Source: Mixta sp031457955 (GTDB taxonomy: Bacteria; Pseudomonadota; Gammaproteobacteria; Enterobacterales; Enterobacteriaceae). From it: DNA of 64,000 nt. Each line of letters opens with the position of its first letter. The first letter of the stretch is position 1. Below are positions 17,833 through 27,668 of this stretch, piece after piece. A model generated the notes under the pieces. It did no database searches and had not been told where the DNA came from. It saw only the letters and a list, made by a program, of their open reading frames with translations. The position numbers were made by a program, and so were the translations under genes. Location of the stretch: assembly GCF_031457955.1 (NCBI RefSeq), contig NZ_JAVDXN010000003.1:1-64000 (forward strand), read 5' to 3'.

Positions 17833-18973
17833 TCGCCAACTCCAGTACGGCCTCGGCCGCTTGTTCATCGGCATTCCAGCGGATTTGCTGATGCAGTTCG
17901 CTAAAGGTCGCCAGCAGTTGGTCGCGCGTTGCGCCCTGTGCCAGCAAAGGCGCCAGCGCCGCCGCCAGTTTTTCAGGCTGGCAATCATCCTGCAGCAGTT
18001 CCGGCACCAGCTCGCGTCCGGCCAGCAGGTTCGGCAGCGAGACGTAGTCGGTTTTTACCAGCCGCTGCGCCAGCCAGAACGTGGAAGGCTTCATGCGGTA
18101 ACCGACCACCATCGGACATTTCGCCAGCATACACTCCAGCGCCGCCGTACCGGAGGCCAGCAGCGCCGCATCGCTGGCGATCATCGCCTCACGTCCCTGG
18201 CCATCCAACAGATGGACCGGCAGCTCAGGCGCGACCTCAGCTTTAATTTGCTCAAACTGTTCGCGCCGCCGGGCATTCACCAGCGGCACCACGATTTCTA
18301 ACTGCGGCCACTTTTCACGCAGCCGCTGTGCCGTTTTAAGGAAATCAGCGCTCAGCATCTCGACTTCCGCGCTGCGCGAACCCGGCAGCAACGCCAGGCA
18401 AAGCGCCTGTTCATCAATGCCCAGCGAGCGCCTGGCCGCGGCTTTATCGGGCTGAAGCGGCATGGCATCCGCCATGGTATGGCCGATAAAACGACAGGGA
18501 ACGTTAAAGCGATCGTAAAACGCTTTTTCAAACGGCAGGAAGGCCAGCACCAGATCGGTGGCGCGACCAATTTTGTAGACGCGGTTTTGTCGCCACGCCC
18601 ACACCGAAGGGCTGACGTAGTGAATAGTGCGGATACCGCGCTGCTTCAGTCGTCCTTCGAGGGTAATATTAAAATCGGGCGCATCGATACCAACAAAGAC
18701 ATCGGGTTTGAGCGCGCTGAAACGACGGGTCAAATCACGGCGGATTTTTAACAGGCGCGGCAGGCGTCCCAACACCTCCACGATACCCATCACCGCCAGC
18801 TCTTCCATGTCGTACCAGCTTTCGCAGCCTTCCGCCAGCATGCGCGGACCGGCCACGCCAACAAAGCGGGCGTCGGGATGCCTGGCTTTTAGCGCACGAA
18901 TTAAACCGGCACCAAGAATATCGCCGGAGGTTTCTCCGGCGACAAGGGCAATCGTTAAAGGACGAGCAGCCAT
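17825..18973 (-). CDS. lpxB: Lipid-A-disaccharide synthase
   Basis: GT19 glycosyltransferase that joins UDP-2,3-diacylglucosamine and lipid X to form the beta-1,6 lipid A disaccharide at the inner membrane. 382 residues, as in E. coli. The N-terminal AGETSGDILGA and the LPGSRSAEV and GTAALE motifs are present. It lies three bases after lpxA and overlaps rnhB, in the conserved lpxD-fabZ-lpxA-lpxB-rnhB order. Confidence 0.97.
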   Translation of the reverse strand: MAARPLTIALVAGETSGDILGAGLIRALKARHPDARFVGVAGPRMLAEGCESWYDMEELAVMGIVEVLGRLPRLLKIRRDLTRRFSALKPDVFVGIDAPDFNITLEGRLKQRGIRTIHYVSPSVWAWRQNRVYKIGRATDLVLAFLPFEKAFYDRFNVPCRFIGHTMADAMPLQPDKAAARRSLGIDEQALCLALLPGSRSAEVEMLSADFLKTAQRLREKWPQLEIVVPLVNARRREQFEQIKAEVAPELPVHLLDGQGREAMIASDAALLASGTAALECMLAKCPMVVGYRMKPSTFWLAQRLVKTDYVSLPNLLAGRELVPELLQDDCQPEKLAAALAPLLAQGATRDQLLATFSELHQQIRWNADEQAAEAVLELANG

Positions 18974-18976
18974 GGG

Positions 18977-19765
18977 TTAACGAATCAAACCTCGCGTTGA
19001 GCGGGCGAAAAAGTCATAAAACGGCTTAACTTCCGCATGCTTTTGCGCCAGCGCTTCGATTTCCGGCTTCACTTCATCCAGCGTTCGGCCGCTGCGGTAT
19101 AACAGCTTGTAGGCCGCACGAATCGCATGCAGCGCTTCTTTATCGAAGCCGCGACGTTTCAGGCCTTCAATATTGATGCCAAACGGCGTCGCGTGGTTAC
19201 CCTGCGCGATAACGTAAGGCGGCACATCCTGCGCAACGCCAGAACAGCCGCCCACCATCACGTGCGCGCCGATAATACAGAACTGATGCACCGCCGTCAT
19301 GCCGCCAATAATGGCAAAGTCATCCACCGTCACATGTCCGCCCAGCGTGGCGTTGTTGGCAAAAATACAGCGGTTGCCAATGATGCAGTCATGAGCCACA
19401 TGCGCATTCACCATCAGCAGGTTATCGCTGCCGATGCGGGTTACGCCGCCACCCTGCGTGGTACCACGATGAATGGTGACGCTTTCGCGGATGCTGTTGC
19501 GATCGCCAATTTCAACGCGCGTTGGCTCACCAGCATATTTCAGGTCCTGGTTTACCTCACCAATAGAGGCAAACTGGGTAATAATATTGTCTTTACCGAT
19601 GCGGGTATGCCCGTTCACCACCACGTGGGATTTCAGGACAGTACCTTCACCAATTTCAACATTCGCCCCGATAAAGCAAAACGGGCCAATGTGGACACGG
19701 GCACCAATGATGGCGCCCTCTTCGACGATAGAACTCGGATGAATTACGGCAGTTGCATCAATCAC
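18977..19765 (-). CDS. lpxA: UDP-N-acetylglucosamine acyltransferase
   Basis: First enzyme of lipid A synthesis, transferring 3-hydroxymyristate from ACP to UDP-GlcNAc. The 262-residue protein is a left-handed beta-helix of hexapeptide repeats (for example IGARVHIGPFCFIGANVEIG) with the catalytic His in HVAHDCIIGNRC and a helical C-terminal domain. It starts with GTG (19765), aligning with E. coli LpxA, which also uses GTG. It is three bases downstream of the fabZ stop. Confidence 0.97.
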   Translation of the reverse strand: MIDATAVIHPSSIVEEGAIIGARVHIGPFCFIGANVEIGEGTVLKSHVVVNGHTRIGKDNIITQFASIGEVNQDLKYAGEPTRVEIGDRNSIRESVTIHRGTTQGGGVTRIGSDNLLMVNAHVAHDCIIGNRCIFANNATLGGHVTVDDFAIIGGMTAVHQFCIIGAHVMVGGCSGVAQDVPPYVIAQGNHATPFGINIEGLKRRGFDKEALHAIRAAYKLLYRSGRTLDEVKPEIEALAQKHAEVKPFYDFFARSTRGLIR

Positions 19766-19768
19766 GTA

Positions 19769-20224
19769 TTATGCCTCCCGGCTACGGGCACACATCATGG
19801 TCGCTTCACAGACAATTTTACCCTCTACGGTGGCAACGCCTTTAAAGCGCGTCAGGCCACGACGGGTTTTTTCGAAAGTCACTTCCATAATCATCTGATC
19901 GCCCGGCACTACCGGACGCTTAAAGCGCGCTTCGTCAATGCCGGCGAAGTAGTACAGCTCGCCCGGCTCAAGTTTGCCTACGCTTTTAAACGCCAGGATA
20001 CCTGTCGCTTGCGCCATCGCTTCCAGAATCAAAACGCCCGGAAAAATCGGCTTACCAGGGAAATGTCCCTGGAAAAACGGTTCGTTAACCGAGACGTTTT
20101 TCACCGCTCGCAGATATTTGTGCTCTTCAAACTCCAGGACACGATCGACCAGTAAAAATGGGTAACGGTGTGGCAGCAGTTCTAAAATCTCTTCAATATT
20201 CAGAGTATGAGTTTCAGTAGTCAA
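19769..20224 (-). CDS. fabZ: 3-hydroxyacyl-ACP dehydratase FabZ
   Basis: Hot-dog-fold dehydratase of fatty acid elongation that competes with LpxA for 3-hydroxymyristoyl-ACP. 151 residues, with catalytic His in FFQGHFPGKPIFPG and Glu in LILEAMAQATG. The start is TTG (20224) after AGGAAGAG, as in E. coli fabZ, and there is no nearby ATG. It is 156 bases downstream of lpxD. The TTG may keep FabZ output low relative to LpxA. Confidence 0.96.
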   Translation of the reverse strand: MTTETHTLNIEEILELLPHRYPFLLVDRVLEFEEHKYLRAVKNVSVNEPFFQGHFPGKPIFPGVLILEAMAQATGILAFKSVGKLEPGELYYFAGIDEARFKRPVVPGDQMIMEVTFEKTRRGLTRFKGVATVEGKIVCEATMMCARSREA

Positions 20225-20380
20225 AATACTCTTCCTGTCCTAAAAATTCTGATGGCATCAATAACACGGCCTGCACCGATCGAACGATCAACGGCAGGCC
20301 GCAAATTAGTTTCTGTGGCGCCTGGCTTCCCTGCTTAGCATGTTTTAATTATGAAAGCCGGACAGCGATGGAACAGGCGT

Positions 20381-21406
20381 TTAGTCGTCTTTGCCGACTT
20401 TACGCTCGATGGCTTTTAAGCGCTTGCTCATTTCATCGATATTCATCACCAGCGCTGCGGTTTTACGCCAGGTTTTATTTGGTTGCAACGGAATGCCTGA
20501 AGAGTATACCCCAGGTTCAGTGATGGGGCGCATCACCATTCCCATGCCGGTTACCGTCACTTTGTCACAAATTTCCATGTGGCCATTAATGACGCTAGCC
20601 CCGCCGATCATACAGTAACGACCGATTTTCAGGCTACCGGCCATGATCACACCGCCAGCAACGGCGGTATTGTCGCCAATCACTACGTTATGTGCAATCT
20701 GGCACTGGTTATCAATGATAACACCATTACCAATTTGAGTGTTATCCAGTGCGCCACGATCGATGGTGGTACAGGCACCAATTTCAACGCGATCGCCAAT
20801 AACCACCGAGCCCAGCTGAGGAATTTTCACCCAGTTGCCGCGATCGTTGGCATAGCCGAAGCCGTCTGCGCCGATCACCGTGCCGGATTGAATCAGGCAC
20901 TGCTCACCGATGCGAATTTCATGATAAATCGAAACGTTGGCCCACAGACGCGTGCCCGCGCCGATATGGGTATTTTTACCCACGAAGCAGCCTGCGCCGA
21001 TTACCACGTTATCACCCAGCACCACGCCTGATTCGATCACCGCATTGGCGCCAACAGAGACATGGTTGCCAAGCGTCGCGCTGGCATCGATCACCGCGCT
21101 CGGCGCGATATTCTGCGCGGGCTGTGGCGTCGTATCAAGCAGCTGCGCCATACGGGCGTAGGTCAGGTAAGGGTTTTTAACCACCAGCGCGGCGCTGCGG
21201 CACCAGGAAAGATCGTCCTGGGTTAATACCACGGCGGAAGCGTGACACTCAGCAAGCTGTTCACGGTAACGGCTGTTGGCGAGAAAAGTGATTTGACCAT
21301 CTTGGGCGGAGTGCATAGAAGCAATGCCGGAGATGACGATATCGCCATCTCCGTGCAATTCTGCATCCAACTGCTGGGCTAAATCAGCCAGTCGAATTGA
21401 GGACAT
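20381..21406 (-). CDS. lpxD: UDP-3-O-(3-hydroxymyristoyl)glucosamine N-acyltransferase
   Basis: Third step of lipid A synthesis: N-acylation of UDP-3-O-acyl-glucosamine. 341 residues, with an N-terminal uridine-binding domain, a hexapeptide beta-helix (VVIGDRVEIGACTTIDRG...NQCQIAHNVVIGDNTAVAGG, catalytic His in QIAHN) and a short C-terminal helix. It starts three bases after the skp stop, so the two are co-translated, as in E. coli. Confidence 0.97.
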   Translation of the reverse strand: MSSIRLADLAQQLDAELHGDGDIVISGIASMHSAQDGQITFLANSRYREQLAECHASAVVLTQDDLSWCRSAALVVKNPYLTYARMAQLLDTTPQPAQNIAPSAVIDASATLGNHVSVGANAVIESGVVLGDNVVIGAGCFVGKNTHIGAGTRLWANVSIYHEIRIGEQCLIQSGTVIGADGFGYANDRGNWVKIPQLGSVVIGDRVEIGACTTIDRGALDNTQIGNGVIIDNQCQIAHNVVIGDNTAVAGGVIMAGSLKIGRYCMIGGASVINGHMEICDKVTVTGMGMVMRPITEPGVYSSGIPLQPNKTWRKTAALVMNIDEMSKRLKAIERKVGKDD

Positions 21407-21409
21407 GAA

Positions 21410-21907
21410 TTATTTAACCTGTTTCAGAACGTCAGCAGTAATGTCTTTGGCATTCGCAGCGTAAGCCACCGCGTTAGCATCGATAACCACATCATAGCCA
21501 TCATCACTTGCTACTTTCTTCACAGCGTCCTGAATACGGCTCAGCAGTTTGTTACGCTCTTCCATCTGACGACGGCGATTGTCCTGCTCAAAGGACTGCG
21601 CTTTGCTGGAGAACGCTTCGCGCTGAGACATGATGTCTTTTTCCATACGGCTGCGTTCGCTGGCCTTCATGGTAGAAGCATCACGTTGCAGGCGCTGCAT
21701 TTTTGCCTGCAGGTCACGTTCCTGGCTCTGCAGTTCGGTCGCACGGCCTTTGAACTCATTTTCCAGCTGCTTCGCAACAGAGGCACGTTGCGGTAACTGT
21801 TGGAAAATGCTGGACACGTTTACCACGGCAATTTTATCAGCAGCCTGAGCGCCTGCGGAAACCGCTAAAGCGAGACCCAGACCTGCGGCACACAACAACT
21901 TTTTCAC
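21410..21907 (-). CDS. skp: Periplasmic OMP chaperone Skp
   Basis: Trimeric jellyfish-shaped chaperone that carries unfolded outer membrane proteins to the Bam complex. The 165-residue precursor has a signal peptide (MKKLLCAAGLGLALAVSAGA, cleavage near AQA-ADK), long charged coiled-coil helices and the conserved C-terminal ANAVAYAANAKDITADVLKQ. The start is GTG (21907) after a GGAG site. Upstream in-frame codons would place residues ahead of the signal peptide and are not expected. It lies between bamA and lpxD. Confidence 0.96.
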   Translation of the reverse strand: MKKLLCAAGLGLALAVSAGAQAADKIAVVNVSSIFQQLPQRASVAKQLENEFKGRATELQSQERDLQAKMQRLQRDASTMKASERSRMEKDIMSQREAFSSKAQSFEQDNRRRQMEERNKLLSRIQDAVKKVASDDGYDVVIDANAVAYAANAKDITADVLKQVK

Positions 21908-22032
21908 TATTAACTCCTTACCATCAACGTTTGTGTCAAAGACACAGTTTTGCCTGAGACACTGGCTTGCAGACAAGCCGCAGGCCAGTGAACAGTGCGA
22001 TACTTAACAGCTATGCTTCCCTGCGGCGCGCA

Positions 22033-24438
22033 TTACCAGGTTTTACCAATGTTAAACTGGAACTGCTCCGCTTTATCTCCATCATATTTCTTAACCGGCT
22101 GCGCGTAAGAGAACACCAGCGGACCCAGCGGCGACATCCACTGCAGCGCGATACCGCTGGAGATACGAATGTTGCCTGGCTTGCTGTAATCCGGAATGCC
22201 CGCTTCGCTGCTGGCTTCGGTATTATCCCAGTTGGTATCCCAAACGGTACCGGCATCCACGAACAGTGAAGTACGTACCGAGTTAGAATATTTCTCGCTG
22301 ATAAACGGCGTCGGCGTGATCAGCTCCAGGCTGGCCACTGCCATGGCGTTACCGCCAACCGCATCATCCGACCGACACAGCGTATTGCTGCCGGAGCAGG
22401 TGGATGAATTATCATTGATGTATGCCGCTTTCGGACCAATGTTATTGGAGCGGAAGCCGCGCACCGTACTGGAACCACCGGCGTAGAAGTTTTCATAGAA
22501 CGGCAGTTCTTTACCGCTCAGGCCATCGCCATAACCAACGCGGCCACGACCCAACAGCACCCATGTGTGATCGTCATTGATCGGCATGTACTGTTGCGTA
22601 TCCAGCGTGACTTTGTAGAAGTTGTTATCGGAGCCAGGGATCGTCACTTTACCGTTCAGGTTGGTACGGTTACCCGACGTCGGGAAGAAACCGCGGTCAA
22701 GGTTGTTGTACGTCCAGCCATAGTTAAAGGTAAAGTCATCCGCAGCGTACTCGGCATCGCCAGAGAGCGACGGGCTCTGCCCGACCGACTCCAGATAGCG
22801 CCACATCGCTACCTGCGGCTGCATATTCGACAGATCGTTATGCACATAGCCGAGGCCTACACGCAGCGTGTTATTTTCATTGACCGGGAAGCCCAGCGTG
22901 CCATCCAGACCATAACTCTTGTTGGTATAGTCAGAGAGGTCGGCATCGTCCGCTTTAAAGTCATTATAGAAAATACGCCCGCCAAGGCTAACGCCATCCA
23001 CGGTAAAGTACGGATCGGTTAACGAGAATTCCGCGTAGGTCTGATAATCGTTTTTGGTGCCGCTAATGCCGACGGTATTACCGGTACCCAGCCAGTTATC
23101 CTGCGTCACGCCGACCTGGAAGCTCACGCCGCTTTCGGTGCCGTAGCCAATACCAAAGTTAAAGGTACCGGTGTTACGCTCTTTCACCTTATAAACCACA
23201 TCGACCTGATCCGGCGTGCCAGATACGCGCTGCGTATCAACATCCACCGTTTCAAAATAGCCGGTACGGTTCAGGCGCTCTTTGCCCTGCTCCACCAGGT
23301 TGCTGCCGAGCCATGCGCCTTCCATCTGACGCATTTCACGACGCAGCACGGCGTCTTTCGAGGTATCGTTGCCTTCGAAACGCACCTTGCGCACGTAGTA
23401 ACGATTACCGGCATCGACATTCACATGCAGTTTTACCGTTTTATCGGCGTCGTTGATTTCCGGCTGCGTCACCACGCGTGGATAGGCGTAACCATAGCGG
23501 CCTAACAGCTGCTTGATATTGTCTTCCATTTTGGTGACTTTGGTGCCGTTATACAGCTCGCCCGGTTCCACCTTCGCCAGACTTTCGATCTCTGCGGAGT
23601 GGCCGGCCATGCTGCCATTCACCACCACGCCGGAAAGCTTATACTGCTCGCCTTCGCTGATGTTGATGGTGATATAGATGCCTTTTTTATCCGGCGTCAG
23701 GCTGACCTGGGTGGAATCGATATTGAAACGAGCGTAGCCGCGATCCAGATAGAAGCTGCGCAGGGTTTCCAGATCGCCCGCCAGTTTCTGCTTCTGATAT
23801 TTACGATCGCCAACCAGGTTCCACCATGGCACCTCATCACGCAGCTGGAAGCGCGAAATCAGCTCATCAGAGCTAAAGGCTTTATTGCCGACGACGTTAA
23901 TCTGCTGGATTTTCGCCGAAACGCCTTCGGTGAACACCAGTTTGAGATCGACGCGGTTACGCGGCAGCGGGGTCACGACAGCTTTTACGCTGGCGCTGTA
24001 TTTACCCACGCTGTAGTAGAAATCTTCCAGCCCTTTTTCGATGCTGGAAATGGTGGTGCGATCCAGCGCTTCGCCAACGCGCACGCCGGAGGCTTCCAGA
24101 TTTTGTTTGAGCATGTCATCTTTCACCGCTTTGTTACCGGAGAAAGTGATGCTGGCAATGGTGGGACGCTCTTTCACCTGAACGATCAGCGTGGTGCCGT
24201 CGCGCAGGACCTGAACATCTTCGAAATTCCCGGTAGCAAACAGGGCGCGAATGGTATTACTGACGTCTTCATCGTCTACTGTATCACCAACACGCACCGG
24301 CATGCTGAGCAGAGCCGCACCGACAGCGACTCGCTGCAGTCCTTCGAAATGAATGTCCTTCACTACGAACCCGTCTGCACCGTAAACGGTGGCGCTGCTA
24401 AACAGCAGCGACGCTATGAGCAACTTTTTCATCGCCAT
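22033..24438 (-). CDS. bamA: Outer membrane protein assembly factor BamA
   Basis: Essential Omp85 core of the Bam complex, which inserts beta-barrel proteins in the outer membrane. The 801-residue precursor has a signal peptide nearly identical to that of E. coli (MAMKKLLIASLLFSSATVYG), five POTRA domains (about 21-420) and a 16-stranded barrel. The loop-6 motif VRGF is in STVRGFRSNNIGP, and a C-terminal beta-signal ends in Trp. It lies between rseP and skp, the canonical order. Partner lipoproteins are encoded elsewhere, but RcsF, known to interact with BamA, is in this window. Confidence 0.98.
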   Translation of the reverse strand: MAMKKLLIASLLFSSATVYGADGFVVKDIHFEGLQRVAVGAALLSMPVRVGDTVDDEDVSNTIRALFATGNFEDVQVLRDGTTLIVQVKERPTIASITFSGNKAVKDDMLKQNLEASGVRVGEALDRTTISSIEKGLEDFYYSVGKYSASVKAVVTPLPRNRVDLKLVFTEGVSAKIQQINVVGNKAFSSDELISRFQLRDEVPWWNLVGDRKYQKQKLAGDLETLRSFYLDRGYARFNIDSTQVSLTPDKKGIYITINISEGEQYKLSGVVVNGSMAGHSAEIESLAKVEPGELYNGTKVTKMEDNIKQLLGRYGYAYPRVVTQPEINDADKTVKLHVNVDAGNRYYVRKVRFEGNDTSKDAVLRREMRQMEGAWLGSNLVEQGKERLNRTGYFETVDVDTQRVSGTPDQVDVVYKVKERNTGTFNFGIGYGTESGVSFQVGVTQDNWLGTGNTVGISGTKNDYQTYAEFSLTDPYFTVDGVSLGGRIFYNDFKADDADLSDYTNKSYGLDGTLGFPVNENNTLRVGLGYVHNDLSNMQPQVAMWRYLESVGQSPSLSGDAEYAADDFTFNYGWTYNNLDRGFFPTSGNRTNLNGKVTIPGSDNNFYKVTLDTQQYMPINDDHTWVLLGRGRVGYGDGLSGKELPFYENFYAGGSSTVRGFRSNNIGPKAAYINDNSSTCSGSNTLCRSDDAVGGNAMAVASLELITPTPFISEKYSNSVRTSLFVDAGTVWDTNWDNTEASSEAGIPDYSKPGNIRISSGIALQWMSPLGPLVFSYAQPVKKYDGDKAEQFQFNIGKTW

Positions 24439-24487
24439 CGTTGTTATGCGTTCTTCCTAACACGTCCCAGCCTGGATAACGTTCCGG

Positions 24488-25831
24488 TCATCGCAGGCGA
24501 GAGAAATCATTGAATAGTGCAAGCCCCATTAACAGCACCAGCAAAATTGAGCCGATGCGATAACTGAAGTCCTGAACTCGCTCAGACACCGGTTTCCCTT
24601 TGATTTTTTCAATCGCCAGGAAAAGCAGATGCCCACCATCTAATACCGGTAACGGGAAGAGATTAATAATACCGAGGTTCACGCTGATAAGCGCGAGAAA
24701 CATCAGGTAATAAATGATCCCATATTCCGCTGACATCCCGGCGCCTTGCGCGATAGAAATCGGCCCGCTCAGGTTGTTCAGCTTAACATCACCAGTGACC
24801 AGTTTGCCAAGCATGCCGACCGTCAACTTCATTAACTGCCAGGTTTTCTCCCCGGCCTCGCCAATCGCAGCAAACGGACCATACTGACGCACCGTTTTAT
24901 ACTCATCGGGCAACGGTAACACGCGTGGCACGACGCCAGCGAACCCTTCCGTCCCTTTTACGGCTGGCGTTAACGTCACGCTAACGACCTCGCTCTGACG
25001 CTCAACATCCAGTGCAATCGCCTGGTTTGGACGATCGCGCACCAGGTTCACAAACTGTCGCCAGTCCGCCAGCGGACGACCATCGACTTTAACGATCCTG
25101 TCACCGGCTTGCAAACCTGCCGCACTGGCCGGTGAGTTCGCCTGGACTTGCGCCAGAACCGTTTCAATCTCAGGGCCGCGCGGCTCAATGCCCAACGACA
25201 CCACCGGATCCTGTTTATCAGGTTCGAAATGCCAGTTACGCAGATCGACCTGCTTTTCCACGCGCTGCGATGAGCCAAACGGAGCCAGACTTAAGGTGAC
25301 GTTGGTATCGCCGATTTTACCGATCAGCGCCATACGCACAGCATCCCAGTCAGGCGTTTCGATACCGTCAACTGCCTTAAGTTCCATGCCGGGTGAAATT
25401 TGCGCCTGCGCCGCCACCGAACCGCTTACGATTTCGCCGGTAACCGGACGCACGCCGGGTACGCCATGCAGAAACACCAGCCAGTAAGCAAAGATAGCAA
25501 ACAGGAAGTTAGCAACAGGACCGGCGGCGATGACCGCAGCGCGCTGCATCACCGTTTTATTATTGAAGGACTGATGACGCAGCTCGGGCGGCACGCTTTC
25601 AACGCGCTCGTCCAGCATTTTGACGTAGCCGCCAAGCGGGATTAAGGCAATCACATATTCGGTGCCAAGGCGGTCGCGGCGACGCCAGATCGCTTTACCA
25701 AAACCCACGGAAAAGCGTTCTACCTTAATGCCGCAGCGACGTGCTACCCAGAAATGACCAAACTCATGAACAGTAATCAATACGCCCAGCGCAACGATAA
25801 AGGCAGCAAGACTCCAGATAAAGCTCAGCAT
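24488..25831 (-). CDS. rseP: Site-2 protease RseP
   Basis: Intramembrane zinc metalloprotease that cleaves RseA after DegS, releasing sigma-E, and clears signal peptides. 447 residues. The HExxH site is HEFGH (22-26) in the first transmembrane helix, two PDZ domains sit in the periplasmic part (about 120-310), and the third zinc ligand is in the PVLDGGHL motif near the C-terminus. It is encoded between cdsA and bamA, itself a sigma-E-linked gene. Confidence 0.97.
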   Translation of the reverse strand: MLSFIWSLAAFIVALGVLITVHEFGHFWVARRCGIKVERFSVGFGKAIWRRRDRLGTEYVIALIPLGGYVKMLDERVESVPPELRHQSFNNKTVMQRAAVIAAGPVANFLFAIFAYWLVFLHGVPGVRPVTGEIVSGSVAAQAQISPGMELKAVDGIETPDWDAVRMALIGKIGDTNVTLSLAPFGSSQRVEKQVDLRNWHFEPDKQDPVVSLGIEPRGPEIETVLAQVQANSPASAAGLQAGDRIVKVDGRPLADWRQFVNLVRDRPNQAIALDVERQSEVVSVTLTPAVKGTEGFAGVVPRVLPLPDEYKTVRQYGPFAAIGEAGEKTWQLMKLTVGMLGKLVTGDVKLNNLSGPISIAQGAGMSAEYGIIYYLMFLALISVNLGIINLFPLPVLDGGHLLFLAIEKIKGKPVSERVQDFSYRIGSILLVLLMGLALFNDFSRLR

Positions 25832-25843
25832 AACGTCTTGTCC

Positions 25844-26701
25844 TTACAGCGCCCGGAAAACTAACAGCAGCAAACAGGCGAATACCGGCACCGCCGCCGT
25901 CAGGCTGTCAATGCGGTCAAGAATGCCGCCGTGACCAGGAATAAGGTGTCCGCTGTCTTTGATACCCGCTTCGCGCTTGAACATGCTTTCGGTGAGGTCG
26001 CCCAGTACCGAGGCCAGCGCCGCAACCACGGAACAGGTTAACAGTATGCCCGGCGCCACGCTCAGCGGCGCCCAGAGGCCGAACAGCCAGGCAATCAGCG
26101 CGGAGGTCAGCAGGCCGCCAAAAAAACCTTCCCAGGTTTTGCCCGGCGAAACTTTCGGTGCCAGCTTATGCTTGCCGAACAGGCGGCCAAACATATAAGC
26201 GCCGGAGTCCGCGCCCCAGACCAGAATCATGACGTAAAGCAGCCACCACGCTCCGGCGTAATGATCCGCATCGTAATGATACTGGCGCAGCGCAACCATG
26301 CCGCAGAAAAACGGCACGATGGTGAAGACACCGAAGATCAGACGCAGCGCGCGTGAGTGCCGCCACAGCCCCGCCGAGGCTGGATAGCGCAGCACCAGCA
26401 ACAGCGCGCCAATCCACCACGCCAGCGCAATCCACAGCGCACCGCCTATTTGCGGCAGCTGAACGATATGCTGGTAAGGGGGAAGCGTAAATAACATCAC
26501 GGCAAGCAGCAGGCCGCAAAGCACGGCCAGCCAGATACGTTGGAGACGGGAGGTGAAGCCAGCAAACTGGCCCCATTCCCATGCGGCCAGCATGCACACT
26601 ACCAGGGTAGTGATGGCAAATGCTGATGGCGGTAACCAGAAAAGCGCAGCGATCACCAATGGGATCAGGATGAACGCTGTAATCAGACGCGACTTCAGCA
26701 A
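25844..26701 (-). CDS. cdsA: Phosphatidate cytidylyltransferase
   Basis: Inner-membrane enzyme that makes CDP-diacylglycerol from CTP and phosphatidate, the branch point of phospholipid synthesis. 285 residues, multi-pass, with the C-terminal CDS signature (SVLGDLTESMFKREAGIKDS through GHGGILDRIDS). It starts at TTG (26701), giving MLKSRLITAF as in E. coli, where this gene also uses TTG. It lies 18 bases after uppS and 12 before rseP. Confidence 0.96.
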   Translation of the reverse strand: MLKSRLITAFILIPLVIAALFWLPPSAFAITTLVVCMLAAWEWGQFAGFTSRLQRIWLAVLCGLLLAVMLFTLPPYQHIVQLPQIGGALWIALAWWIGALLLVLRYPASAGLWRHSRALRLIFGVFTIVPFFCGMVALRQYHYDADHYAGAWWLLYVMILVWGADSGAYMFGRLFGKHKLAPKVSPGKTWEGFFGGLLTSALIAWLFGLWAPLSVAPGILLTCSVVAALASVLGDLTESMFKREAGIKDSGHLIPGHGGILDRIDSLTAAVPVFACLLLLVFRAL

Positions 26702-26719
26702 AGGTTACCCCCAGGGCGC

Positions 26720-27472
26720 TCAGGCGCCGCCAGGTGCTGCGCCGCCAAATCGACGCTCACGATGTGAAAAAGCATTCATTGCACCTTCAAAAACTTGTTC
26801 GTCAAAATCAGGCCAGAGAACATCGGTAAAGTAAAACTCCGCGTAGGCGATTTGCCACAGCAGGAAGTTACTGATGCGGTGTTCCCCCCCGGTCCTTATT
26901 ACCAGATCCACCGGTGCCAAATCATGCATGCAGAGAAATCCGGACAGCGTAGTTTCTTCGATTTGGTCAGGACGGAGCAATCCTTCCTGTACCTGCTCGG
27001 CTATCTTTTTTACGCCGTGAATAATATCCCAACGGCCGCCATAATTCGCGGCAATGTTGAGGGTTAATCCATTATTTTGTTGAGTCAGTTCCTCAGCGCG
27101 CCGAATGCGCTCCTGTAAGCGTGAATTAAAACGGCTAATATCGCCAATAATTCTTAACCGAACATTGTGTTTGTGCAGGCTTTTTACTTCGCTATCCAGC
27201 GCCCAGACAAACAGTTCCATCAGCGCCACCACTTCCTGCGGCGGACGCGACCAGTTTTCGCTACTGAAGGCATAAAGCGTGAGTGCTTCCAGTTTATTAC
27301 TTACGGCAAAGCTCACGGCGCGACGCACCGATTTTACTCCCGCTTTGTGACCGGAGACACGAAGTTTACCCTGATTTTTCGCCCAGCGGCCGTTGCCATC
27401 CATGATGATGGCCACATGACGCGGGCCTGTCCGCTGCTGGTCATCGGTTGTTATTTGAGTTTCGGACGACAT
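26720..27472 (-). CDS. uppS: Undecaprenyl diphosphate synthase
   Basis: Cis-prenyltransferase that extends FPP to C55 undecaprenyl diphosphate, the carrier lipid for peptidoglycan and O-antigen. 250 residues, with catalytic Asp25 in IIMDGNGRW, the FSSENWSRP segment and the C-terminal RTGGEHRISNFLLWQ and AYAEFYFTD motifs. It lies upstream of cdsA and 196 bases downstream of dxr, so two isoprenoid genes are adjacent. Confidence 0.97.
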   Translation of the reverse strand: MSSETQITTDDQQRTGPRHVAIIMDGNGRWAKNQGKLRVSGHKAGVKSVRRAVSFAVSNKLEALTLYAFSSENWSRPPQEVVALMELFVWALDSEVKSLHKHNVRLRIIGDISRFNSRLQERIRRAEELTQQNNGLTLNIAANYGGRWDIIHGVKKIAEQVQEGLLRPDQIEETTLSGFLCMHDLAPVDLVIRTGGEHRISNFLLWQIAYAEFYFTDVLWPDFDEQVFEGAMNAFSHRERRFGGAAPGGA

Positions 27473-27537
27473 AACGCGTATTCATTTCCTTTCATCAGAA
27501 ATACAGCGGCTTCTGAATACATTTCCCGTGCGGCTGT

Positions 27538-27561
27538 AAAAAAGCCGTGACGATCACGGCT
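27538..27561 (-). terminator. Terminator between dxr and uppS
   Basis: On the minus strand, AGCCGTGA, TCG loop and TCACGGCT are followed by TTTTT, a compact intrinsic terminator after dxr. uppS-cdsA-rseP may therefore need their own promoter or read-through. Confidence 0.8.
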
Positions 27562-27668
27562 CTGTTCACCGCTTTGGCTGTGTGTAAATGCGAAACGGGA
27601 GCCGGGGACTATACCAGTTTCATCCCAGGCTCACAAATAGCGGCCACGCAAATCAGCAAATCGGCGGA